A DNA stretch of 64,000 nt from Acidimicrobiales bacterium. Lineage in GTDB: Bacteria > Actinomycetota > Acidimicrobiia > Acidimicrobiales > Poriferisodalaceae. The notes beneath the pieces are model-generated. The model saw nothing but the letters and a program-made list of their open reading frames with translations, made no database searches and was not told the DNA's origin. Made by a program: the position numbers and the translations under genes. Each line of letters starts with the position of its first letter. Position 1 is the first letter of the stretch. Below are positions 1 to 7,498 of this stretch, one piece after another. The DNA is taken from the NCBI GenBank assembly GCA_041394185.1, contig JAWKIQ010000002.1:992001-1056000 (forward strand), in the 5' to 3' direction.

Positions 1-2371
1 TCTGCCAGCGGCCAGGGGGAAGCCCCGGCACGGCAAGCGACCATGTGGTTTCGGGGCTGTCGATGTTTGCCACCACGGCTCCGACGTGGGTGACCGTGCC
101 GTCGGGCTCACCGATGGTGCCGTCGCTTCGCAGACCCTGGCCTGTAGTGACGTTGAGGACCCGTACCTGTACCCGCTTGATGGCTCTGTCATCGACGGCA
201 GTGCCCGAGACGGTGAACGGCGAGCCGGTCGTCATTTCTTCGTTGGCGGTTGGGCTGTCGATGGAGATGAGCGTGGGCGCCTCGTCCCCAACAGCGATCC
301 GCTGTGTAGACGATGCCGCCGACAGGTCGCGCTGACCGGCGCTGTCGATGGCGATGAAGTAGGCCCTCCAGTTGCCGTTGGGCACAGTGGCCTCGAACGT
401 GAAGTTGACTCCCGTCGCGCCAGGTTCGTCCACCACAGCGTCGAATGCGTGGAAGTTGCCCTTGGTGCCGTCGGGCTGCAGATAGCGGCCGTCGTCAAGG
501 TCGACCAGCTCTACCCGGACCGACTGCACACCCCGGTCATCGGTGGCCGTCCCACGGTACGAGATCACGTTGCCCGGAGGGTCGGCGACGACCGTCTGGA
601 CCACGCGGGTTTCGGGTCGTTCGTCCTGGGCAACCGACACGGCCCGAAGACGAATGGTCGGGGCCGTCGGGTCCTTGTCACCTGCCCGGTCGAAGGTCTT
701 GGCCTTCAGTTCGTAGGTGCCGGTCTCCGGCAGTGTGATGTCGATGGTCCAACCGGTCTGGTTGTCTCCGGCCGCGCCGAGCGTGGCGTCGAGCCCTGCC
801 CATGACCCCCACGTGCCATCGGGCCGCAGCCAGACGTCGCGGTTCAGGTCCAGAACCGTCAGCTGAACCCGGTCGACCCCGGCGGGCGACGATGCGAGCC
901 CGCCGATGGTCACCGTCGATCCCTGGTCGAACTGTTGGCCGGTCAGCGGCGAAACGATGGTCGTGTCGAGTTCGACGTCGTCGTCTGGCAGTTGGGCCCG
1001 GTCGAAGAAGCCGTGTCTGCCCACCGCTCGGTCGGCGACGATGTTGCCGTCGTGGCCCAACAGCAACCCACGGTCGATGATCTCTAGGGCGTACACGCCG
1101 TTGAATCCGTTGGCACCGGGGTTCCAGCCCAACGCTTGACCGGTGTCGGGGTCCAGGGCGGCCACCTGCTTGCGGGCTATGACCTGGTCGCCCGGGACGC
1201 TGGCGTCCTGGTCGCCGCCGAAGCCGTAAGAGCGGTCTGGGTCGCCGGGGTACGGATCGGTGGCGCCGGGGGCTTCTGTGTACTGGAAGTGGCCGCCGAT
1301 ATAGACGACGTCGTCGTCGATTGCAGCCGAGTAGGTCGAGTCGAAGTTGCGGGTGATCCAATCGGGCTGAACGTCGTCGGAGCCGTTTCCGCGCACCGGG
1401 AAACGTATCGCCACGTCGTTTGTGGGAGGCCGGTCGCCACCCGAGGTGGTGACCACGAAGAACGTCCCGTCGGGCGACATGTCGAAACCGCGCAGCCAGA
1501 ACTGTCCGCCTGCACGCCCGATGTTGTCTTCGAACAGCCGGGTGCGCCACTTCTGCATCTTGGCAACGTCACCCTGGATGCTGATCTTGGCTAGCCCGTA
1601 GCGCTCTTCGCCGCCGATGAATCGGGCCGGTGCCAGCACCACCAGCGAGCGGCTGTCGGGGGTGACCGCCATGCCCTTGACCGAAAGGGCACCACCAACG
1701 CCGATGCCTCCCTCGATGCCCAGCGTGAAACCGGGGTCGACGCTGCCGTCGGTGGCATCCAGTTCTGCCATACCGGCCCTTGGTTCGCCGTTGATCTGTG
1801 TGAACTGGCCACCGACGAACAGTCGTGAGCCGTCGGGGGTCAGAGCCAGCGCGGTGGCCTTGGCGTCGGCGTTTGCGGTGAACGTCTGGTCCAGCGAGCC
1901 GTCCGCGTTCAGTCTTGCGATCTTGCGCTTCGTGACACCATCGATGGTCGAGAACCTGCCGACGACATAGATGCCCGATCCGTCGGGCGCGGGCGCGATC
2001 TGCTCGATGTCTTTGTCGAACTGGGGCCGGAACCCTTCGTCGAACTGGCCCGTGTCGATGTCGTACGCGAACAGGTAGCGCTGGTCGACGGTCGCCCCGC
2101 CCGCTTGCGGTTGTACCTGGGTGAACGTGCCGGCAACGACGATCCGGTTGCCTACCTGCTCGATGTCGGTGACCGTTCCGTCGACCACCACAGGAAGATC
2201 GGTGCGTACCTGCTCTGGCACCAGCCCGGGGGCCGCCGACGCAGTTCGCAGATCGTGCGCGCCAACCAGGGTCGCCATGACGGCGACGCAGATGAGGGCT
2301 ATCAGGCCTCTTCTCGGCTGGCTGCTGTCGACCTGGGCGTGGTTCCAGCGCGCGATTGGCATTGTGCTCAC
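1..2371 (-). CDS. Secreted delta-60 repeat / Ig-like domain protein (partial, 3' end outside window)
   Basis: The frame is open from GTG at 2371 (in-frame ATG at 2362) to base 1, at least 790 residues, so the C-terminus is missing. Residues about 24-46 form one hydrophobic export segment (LIALICVAVMATLVG) followed by an A-x-A-like end. Residues about 60-400 carry delta-60/beta-propeller-like units of the kind 'ARLNADGSLDQTF' followed by 'RLFVGGQFTQI'. The rest consists of Ig-like repeats, each with 'RVQLTVLDLNRD', 'RVELVDLDDGRYLQPDG' or 'RVQVRVLNVTTGQGL' and a following 'GTW'-type strand. This looks like a large cell-surface or secreted protein; the binding partner is unknown. No operon partner is visible, since the next upstream gene ends 140 bp away. 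Confidence 0.8.
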   Translation of the reverse strand, partial: MSTMPIARWNHAQVDSSQPRRGLIALICVAVMATLVGAHDLRTASAAPGLVPEQVRTDLPVVVDGTVTDIEQVGNRIVVAGTFTQVQPQAGGATVDQRYLFAYDIDTGQFDEGFRPQFDKDIEQIAPAPDGSGIYVVGRFSTIDGVTKRKIARLNADGSLDQTFTANADAKATALALTPDGSRLFVGGQFTQINGEPRAGMAELDATDGSVDPGFTLGIEGGIGVGGALSVKGMAVTPDSRSLVVLAPARFIGGEERYGLAKISIQGDVAKMQKWRTRLFEDNIGRAGGQFWLRGFDMSPDGTFFVVTTSGGDRPPTNDVAIRFPVRGNGSDDVQPDWITRNFDSTYSAAIDDDVVYIGGHFQYTEAPGATDPYPGDPDRSYGFGGDQDASVPGDQVIARKQVAALDPDTGQALGWNPGANGFNGVYALEIIDRGLLLGHDGNIVADRAVGRHGFFDRAQLPDDDVELDTTIVSPLTGQQFDQGSTVTIGGLASSPAGVDRVQLTVLDLNRDVWLRPDGTWGSWAGLDATLGAAGDNQTGWTIDITLPETGTYELKAKTFDRAGDKDPTAPTIRLRAVSVAQDERPETRVVQTVVADPPGNVISYRGTATDDRGVQSVRVELVDLDDGRYLQPDGTKGNFHAFDAVVDEPGATGVNFTFEATVPNGNWRAYFIAIDSAGQRDLSAASSTQRIAVGDEAPTLISIDSPTANEEMTTGSPFTVSGTAVDDRAIKRVQVRVLNVTTGQGLRSDGTIGEPDGTVTHVGAVVANIDSPETTWSLAVPGLPPGRWQ

Positions 2372-2511
2372 CGCGATCCGTCGGCATGGGAAAGACGAAT
2401 CGTTAGATAGTGCAGTGCCGCACCCGAGGTGACCGCCTCGACCGCAGCAGACGAAATTATCGCCTTGGGTGAGGTTCTGCCACTTCTAGTGGTTTAGGGT
2501 CTCAGCCCGGG

Positions 2512-3666
2512 TCAGCCGACCTCTTTGAGCATGTTCCTGGCGATGATGATCTGCTGGATCTGGCTGGTGCCCTCATACAGGCGGAACAGGCGAACGTCGC
2601 GGTAGAAGCGCTCGATGCCGTATTCCTCCATGTAGCCGGCGCCGCCGAAGATCTGCACGGCCCGATCGGCCACGCGGCCCACCATCTCGGTGGCGAACAG
2701 CATTGATGCGCTGGCCAGCGTCTGCACGTTCTCGCCCTGGTCGCGGCGGCGAGCGGCGTCGAGAACCATGCAGGTGGCTGCGTACGCCTCGGTCCGCGAG
2801 TCGGCCAACATGGCCTGCACGAGCTGGAACTCGCCTATTGGCTGGCCGAACTGCTTGCGGTCGACGGCATAGCGGACGCTTTCGTCGATGAGGCGCTCGG
2901 CGGTGCCGCAGGCCAGGGCGCTGATGTGCAGCCTGCCGCGGTCGAGCGTCTTCATGGCCGTCAGGAAGCCCTTGTTCAGCTTGTCGGGCCCGCCGAGCAG
3001 GGCCTCGGGACCCACGTGCACATCGTCGAAGATGACGTCGCACACATGGGTTCCCTGCTGGCCCATCTTCTTTTCGCGTGCACCCAGGCTGACGCCGGGT
3101 GCATCAGCAGGAACCAGGAACGCCGACACGCCGCGCGCCCCGGGCGCATCAGGATCGGTACGGGCGAACACCGTCAACAGGCTGGCCCTGGTGGCGTTGG
3201 TGATGTAGCGCTTCGAGCCGTTGATGACGAACCCGTCGCCATCGGCGACCGCTCTGGTCCTGACGCTGCCGGCGTCGGAGCCGGCCTCGGGTTCGGTCAG
3301 GCAGAATGAAGCGACATCGCCTGCGGCGAGGCGTGGCAGCCACGCCTGCTTTTGCTCCTCGGTGCCGTCCATGACCAGCCCTTGAGAGCCGATGCCGTTG
3401 TTGGTGCCGATGACCGAGCGAAAGGCCGGCGACGTCCAGCCCAGCTCCATGACCACCTTGCACTCTTCTTCGGTGTTGAGGCCCAGGCCGCCATATTCCT
3501 CGGGGATGGTCAGGCCGAACATCCCCAACTCTTTCATCTCGTCGATGAGGTCCTCGGGTATGGCGTCTTCGCGGGCCACCTGCAGTTCGAGCGGAACGAT
3601 CCGCTCGCGGACGAACCTGCGTGTCGTGGCGATGAGATCTTCGAGGATGTCTGGGTCGAGGGCCAT
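2512..3666 (-). CDS. Acyl-CoA dehydrogenase
   Basis: FAD flavoprotein of 384 aa, the usual family length, oxidising acyl-CoA to 2-enoyl-CoA in the cytoplasm. The N-terminal helical domain is followed by the beta-domain signature 'CLTEPEAGSDAGSVRT' (about 126-141). The C-terminal domain has 'RKQFGQPIGEFQLVQ' and 'QIFGGAGYMEEYGIERFYRD'. The catalytic base of the short/medium-chain type is the Glu in 'LYEGTSQIQQ' near the C-terminus. Start is ATG at 3666. A 70-aa frame ends 10 bp upstream on the same strand, and serine hydrolase and SDR genes follow further upstream, so it may be the last gene of a catabolic transcription unit. Chain-length specificity cannot be read from sequence. Confidence 0.95.
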   Translation of the reverse strand: MALDPDILEDLIATTRRFVRERIVPLELQVAREDAIPEDLIDEMKELGMFGLTIPEEYGGLGLNTEEECKVVMELGWTSPAFRSVIGTNNGIGSQGLVMDGTEEQKQAWLPRLAAGDVASFCLTEPEAGSDAGSVRTRAVADGDGFVINGSKRYITNATRASLLTVFARTDPDAPGARGVSAFLVPADAPGVSLGAREKKMGQQGTHVCDVIFDDVHVGPEALLGGPDKLNKGFLTAMKTLDRGRLHISALACGTAERLIDESVRYAVDRKQFGQPIGEFQLVQAMLADSRTEAYAATCMVLDAARRRDQGENVQTLASASMLFATEMVGRVADRAVQIFGGAGYMEEYGIERFYRDVRLFRLYEGTSQIQQIIIARNMLKEVG

Positions 3667-3676
3667 GCCCGAGACG

Positions 3677-3889
3677 TTAGTCGTCGCGCCGAACCTTCTC
3701 GTCTGCTGTGGGTGTGGCCGAATTGCGCTCGAGATGTCTGTACACGGCGCTGCCCGTCATCCTGCCGCCGGCCGCGCTGCCGCCGGACAGCGGCCCGATG
3801 GCTTCGCGAAGCCGCTTCGCCACGGGCGAACTCGTGCTTACCTGGCCCTTGCTCGAGAACAGACCCCGAAGAAACCGGATGATGAACAT
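3677..3889 (-). CDS. Small hypothetical protein (70 aa)
   Basis: A 70-residue frame lies between the acyl-CoA dehydrogenase (11 bp downstream) and the serine hydrolase (30 bp upstream) on the same strand. It begins with a short amphipathic or hydrophobic stretch 'MFIIRFLRGLF' and continues with a basic, Gly/Ser-rich body ending in 'ADEKVRRDD'. I do not recognise a family. Position and orientation fit a real operon member, but the composition is also compatible with spurious translation. Confidence 0.45.
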   Translation of the reverse strand: MFIIRFLRGLFSSKGQVSTSSPVAKRLREAIGPLSGGSAAGGRMTGSAVYRHLERNSATPTADEKVRRDD

Positions 3890-3919
3890 GGTCGCCCCCT
3901 TGACGTCACGAGTTCGACC

Positions 3920-4879
3920 CTAGGGGAGGTACGACTCGATCTCGGGTCGGCACCGCGACCAGAACTCGCGATCGAACGAGCCACCAGAAGGGTCTTCGGT
4001 GTGCGGTAGGCCCAGCCGCACCACCACGGCGTTGGCCGACGCAATCAGGTACAGGCGTTGGTCGCCCATCCCGAACCCGGCGACGGTGTCGGCGGGTGCC
4101 TCTGGTGCGATCGGACGATCGATCTCGATGCGTCCGAACGAGTGCCTGGGATCGACGGGTCGCCCTGGCGGGTTGCCCGGCATTACAGCGCTGGAGCCGC
4201 CCAGCCTCCACCACAGGTAGCCATAGGAAGGGTTCATGGTCGTCGAAGGCGAGCACATCTCGTCCAAGAACGCGTCGCTGCAACCCAGATCGGCGCGATC
4301 CAGAACAGCACGCCCGAAACGCCACAGATCGCGGGCGCAGGTGTGAAGACCTGACTGAGGCCACCCGTCGGCATCTTCGCTGCCCGGCCGTGGCACAAAC
4401 GACGAGTTGGTCATCTGCAGGGGGCCGAACAGCCGCTGGGTGAACAGTGTGTTCGAGTCGAGGCCGGTCGCCAGCTCGAGCAGTCGCCTGACCCGGTGGT
4501 AGGCATTGTTGTTGTAGTACCAGTGGGTGCCGGGCGGGGCATCGAAGTCGAAGTACTCGTCGAGACCGGTCGACATGGTGATCAGGTGGCGAACGGTGAT
4601 GGCTTGTTCCGCCTCGCCCTCCAGGCGTGTCCAGCCCGATCCGAGGTAATCGGCCGCAGGTGCGCCCAGGTCGACGATGCCCTCGGCGACCAGTTGTCCC
4701 AGAACCACAGCGGTCGCCGACTTCTGTATCGACGCGCAGTCTTGGGTGGATGTCGCGTCTGCGCCCTGCCAGTACTGCTCTACGACCAGTTCGTCGTCGA
4801 CTTCGATAAGCAGTTGGCGGGTGTTGACCGAGCCACACCACTGCGTGGTCGCGTCGAAGGCTGTGGTCGACGAAGTCAT
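3920..4879 (-). CDS. Serine hydrolase, beta-lactamase / class C PBP fold
   Basis: The 319-aa protein has the S-x-x-K tetrad SIQK (S50, K53), in which the Ser acylates and Lys activates, and the second motif Y-x-N in 'HWYYNNNAY' (about 120-126), as in EstB esterases, class C beta-lactamases and DD-peptidases. No signal peptide is visible, which favours a cytoplasmic esterase or amidase over a wall enzyme. Its ATG lies inside the end of the upstream SDR gene (4-base ATGA overlap), so the two are probably translationally coupled. The substrate is unknown. Confidence 0.88.
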   Translation of the reverse strand: MTSSTTAFDATTQWCGSVNTRQLLIEVDDELVVEQYWQGADATSTQDCASIQKSATAVVLGQLVAEGIVDLGAPAADYLGSGWTRLEGEAEQAITVRHLITMSTGLDEYFDFDAPPGTHWYYNNNAYHRVRRLLELATGLDSNTLFTQRLFGPLQMTNSSFVPRPGSEDADGWPQSGLHTCARDLWRFGRAVLDRADLGCSDAFLDEMCSPSTTMNPSYGYLWWRLGGSSAVMPGNPPGRPVDPRHSFGRIEIDRPIAPEAPADTVAGFGMGDQRLYLIASANAVVVRLGLPHTEDPSGGSFDREFWSRCRPEIESYLP

Positions 4880-5637
4880 CTGGCACCTCCCGCTTGCGAG
4901 GCACGACTGGCCACTTCAGCACGATCGGCCTCCAGCAGAGCCGAGTTGTCGCCGAACATCTGATAGGGCTGGCTCTTGTAGAACACGGTTCCGGTGGGCC
5001 CGTCATCGGGCAGTGTCGCCACGTAGCGGACGTGGGGGTAAACCTCATCGGGGTGCTGCATGCCCGGCATGTCCTTGCCCCAGATCGACGAGTTGGTCAT
5101 GCCGGGGAACAGCATGTTCACCCGCACACCCGTGCCTTCGAGTTCGGCTGCCGCCGATCTGCTGGCGGCCCACATGGCCGCCTTGGCCGAGCCGTAGGCC
5201 GCGTTCGCGGGCGCGCCGGCTTCGGCGGCCCGGGATATCACGTTGATGATGTGGCCGTGCCCTTGCGCTCGCATTATCGGAATCGCCGCACGCATCCCGT
5301 AGATACACCCGAAGAGGTGTACTGCCACCAGGTGCTCGAACTCGCCGTCGGCGTGGTCTTCGATGTTTCGTCGAAAGCCATAGCCGGCGTTGTTGATCAG
5401 CACGTCGATCTTTCCTGTGCGAGCCATCGCCAGGTCGACCACCGCCCGAACGTCGGCGTCGACACTGACGTCGGCGCGGGCGGTGATGATTCCGTCGTCC
5501 AGCTGAGACAGGCCGTCTTCGTTGATGTCGCAGGCCACGACGGTGGCCCCATCACTGTTGAATCCCAGCGCCGTCGATCGGCCGATGCCGCTGGCCGCTC
5601 CGGTTACGACGACCGTCTTACCGTCCAGTTCCCCCAT
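4876..5637 (-). CDS. Short-chain dehydrogenase/reductase
   Basis: Classical SDR of 253 aa with a Rossmann fold. The cofactor motif is TGAASGIG (12-19), followed by 'VVACDIN', where the acidic residue after beta-2 favours NAD(H). It also has NNAG (82-85) and the catalytic triad S135, Y148-x3-K152 in 'AAYGSAK'. It probably oxidises or reduces an alcohol/ketone of unknown identity. It is followed by the serine hydrolase with a 4-base overlap and is divergent from the alpha/beta hydrolase, with a 44-bp gap that must hold both promoters. Confidence 0.93.
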   Translation of the reverse strand: MGELDGKTVVVTGAASGIGRSTALGFNSDGATVVACDINEDGLSQLDDGIITARADVSVDADVRAVVDLAMARTGKIDVLINNAGYGFRRNIEDHADGEFEHLVAVHLFGCIYGMRAAIPIMRAQGHGHIINVISRAAEAGAPANAAYGSAKAAMWAASRSAAAELEGTGVRVNMLFPGMTNSSIWGKDMPGMQHPDEVYPHVRYVATLPDDGPTGTVFYKSQPYQMFGDNSALLEADRAEVASRASQAGGAR

Positions 5638-5681
5638 GCGTGGAGTCTGACACAGCGCCCCCGCTGGACTAGAACCCGGGT

Positions 5682-6419
5682 ATGAAGCTCAACGTCGAGC
5701 TCGATGGCTCGGGCCCACCCCTCTTGCTGATCAACGGTGCCAGATGCACGGTGCGGTCTTGGGACCACGTGGTGGACGACCTCGCCAGGCATTTCACCGT
5801 GGTGCGTCACGACATCAGGGGCACAGGACGCAGTCCGGCCGGACCGGCCGATCAGTACACGTTCGAGAACTATTGCCAAGACATCGGCGACATCTGCGCC
5901 GACCACGGCTTCGATCGCGTGTCGATGTGGGGAATGGCGTGGGGGGCTCGGGTCGCTCTCGTAACGGCAGCCCTGCAGCCCGAACTGGTAGGGCGCCTGG
6001 TGCTGAGCGACCTGGGCATAGACCCCGCAGACCCCGATGCCCAACGGGCCGGAGTGTTGGCCGCCAGGCAGATGCGGGCGGCCGCAGGCTTGATCGATAC
6101 GCCCAAACCCGAAGGTTCGTTCGACCACGACGACCCCGACGAGATGCTCAGAGCCATGGCCGCCACCAGGTTGCACCACGACCTGATGCCCTTCGTCGAG
6201 CGAGTGACAGCGCCGACGCGTCTGATCACCGGCGACCACGACCCCAACCTGGCCTCTAGTCGCCGGGCGCTGGCGGGCTTCCAGCACCGCGCGGTCGCGA
6301 CCGAGCTAAAGGTCGTCGAACATGCAGGTCATGGCGTGCTGTTCGATAGGCCAGGGGTGGTCGTGGAGCTGGCCCTCGGTCACCTGCTGGGTACAGGTCG
6401 GTCGGATACCGGTCAGTAG
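5682..6419 (+). CDS. Alpha/beta-hydrolase fold protein lacking the nucleophile serine
   Basis: The 245-aa alpha/beta-hydrolase has the oxyanion region 'LLLINGARCTVRSWD', strand 'VVRHDIRGTGRS', an acid position in 'ITGDHDPN' and the histidine in 'VEHAGHGVLF'. The nucleophile elbow reads W-G-M-A86-W-G, where active members have G-x-S-x-G; the codon is GCG. Classical serine hydrolysis therefore looks impossible unless another residue serves, so a binding, lyase-like or regulatory role is more likely. It is divergent from the SDR gene and its 3' end overlaps the convergent CMD-family gene by 7 bp. Confidence 0.85.
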   Translation: MKLNVELDGSGPPLLLINGARCTVRSWDHVVDDLARHFTVVRHDIRGTGRSPAGPADQYTFENYCQDIGDICADHGFDRVSMWGMAWGARVALVTAALQPELVGRLVLSDLGIDPADPDAQRAGVLAARQMRAAAGLIDTPKPEGSFDHDDPDEMLRAMAATRLHHDLMPFVERVTAPTRLITGDHDPNLASSRRALAGFQHRAVATELKVVEHAGHGVLFDRPGVVVELALGHLLGTGRSDTGQ

Positions 6420-6991
6420 GGCCACACCGGCTCTGCGCCCTGGGGCAAGGGGGCCTGGTAGGCGTTCAGCATGCACGAGATGAGGCAGTAGTAACCCACG
6501 GTCGAGACCAGATCGATGACCTGCTGCTCTTCGAGGTGTTGTCGCGCGGCGCTCCACGCGTCGTCGCTGACCCGTCCGCTGCTCAGCATCTCGCTGGCGA
6601 ACCCATACACGGCCGCCTCGGCGTCGTCTGCAAACCGGGGGCTTTCGCCACGCTCGATGCAGTCGAGCACGTCGTCGCCAACCCCGGCCTGCAGCGCCAG
6701 GCGCCGGTGCGCCCACCACTCGAAGTTCGCCCGCCAGTGGGCACCCGTCGTGCAGATGGCCAGCTCGAGCAGATTTTCGGGCAAGCTGCTCTTGCGTCGC
6801 ACCGCCGCGCCCAACGAGGCGATCTGGCGGCCGATCACCGGACTCGAGACCATGGCGTTGAACGGGCCCATCAGGCCGCCATCGGCGGCCGTCAGAGCAT
6901 CGGCGCTGCCGCGTGTGGCAACGATGCTGTTCCACACCTCGAGCTGTTCGGCTGTAGCGGCGTCTGGCGTTACGGGTTGAAGGCGGCTCAT
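6413..6991 (-). CDS. Carboxymuconolactone decarboxylase (CMD/AhpD-like) family protein
   Basis: The 192-aa all-helical protein of the CMD/AhpD superfamily has the core helix 'LPENLLELAICTTGAHWRANFEWW', continuing to 'HRRLALQAGV'. AhpD-type peroxidases need C-x-x-C in this helix. Here it reads C-T-T-G, so a disulfide peroxidase role is unlikely; a decarboxylase-like or uncharacterised role remains. I chose ATG at 6991 rather than the in-frame TTG at 7000. It is convergent with the hydrolase gene (7-bp overlap). Confidence 0.82.
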   Translation of the reverse strand: MSRLQPVTPDAATAEQLEVWNSIVATRGSADALTAADGGLMGPFNAMVSSPVIGRQIASLGAAVRRKSSLPENLLELAICTTGAHWRANFEWWAHRRLALQAGVGDDVLDCIERGESPRFADDAEAAVYGFASEMLSSGRVSDDAWSAARQHLEEQQVIDLVSTVGYYCLISCMLNAYQAPLPQGAEPVWPY

Positions 6992-7025
6992 GGCCCACAA
7001 CCTATGCGCGAGCCCCTCTACTGGT

Positions 7026-7295
7026 TCAGCTGAGGCCGCACTCGTCGCCGACGCGGTCCAGGTTCGTCATGTCGGCCTCGCTCGGCTCGTAGCTCTCGTC
7101 CTGGATGATCTTCAACAGGACGTCCGCATCGCTGCCGATCTCCTCGATGACGCAGTCAGCCTGCTCTGCGCTCAGCTGCAGGTCGGTCATGAGGTCGTCT
7201 TTCAGAGCGTCGGTATCGACGCCGCCGTCGTCCCCGCATGCCGCGAGGCTCAGCCCCAGGGCTCCGGCTGTGATGATCGCTGCAAACTTGCGCAT
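7026..7295 (-). CDS. Small lipoprotein (89 aa)
   Basis: A lipoprotein signal peptide 'MRKFAAIITAGALGLSLAAC' ends in a clear L-A-A-C lipobox (Cys about 20). The mature acidic domain of about 70 residues has two further Cys ('QADCVIEEI' and 'GDECGLS') that could form a disulfide. No catalytic motif is visible. Many actinobacteria carry similar short acidic lipoproteins of unknown role. It is monocistronic, 203 bp from the divergent GYW-repeat protein gene. Confidence 0.78.
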   Translation of the reverse strand: MRKFAAIITAGALGLSLAACGDDGGVDTDALKDDLMTDLQLSAEQADCVIEEIGSDADVLLKIIQDESYEPSEADMTNLDRVGDECGLS

Positions 7296-7498
7296 TGCTT
7301 GGTCTCCCGACTCGGTTCGTGGCTCCAGTTCCGGGCCAGATGTTCTGGTCGACGGCCAGTGTGGTCAACATGAGGGCTTTTGGCCGATCGTCTCGCGACT
7401 CTGTGTGTTGACCAGACGTTCGACCCTGGACGACTTGGCTCGATTCGTTGTTTGATCAGGGCGGAAAACAGCCTCCACACGAAGCGAGGAGGTCGCAG

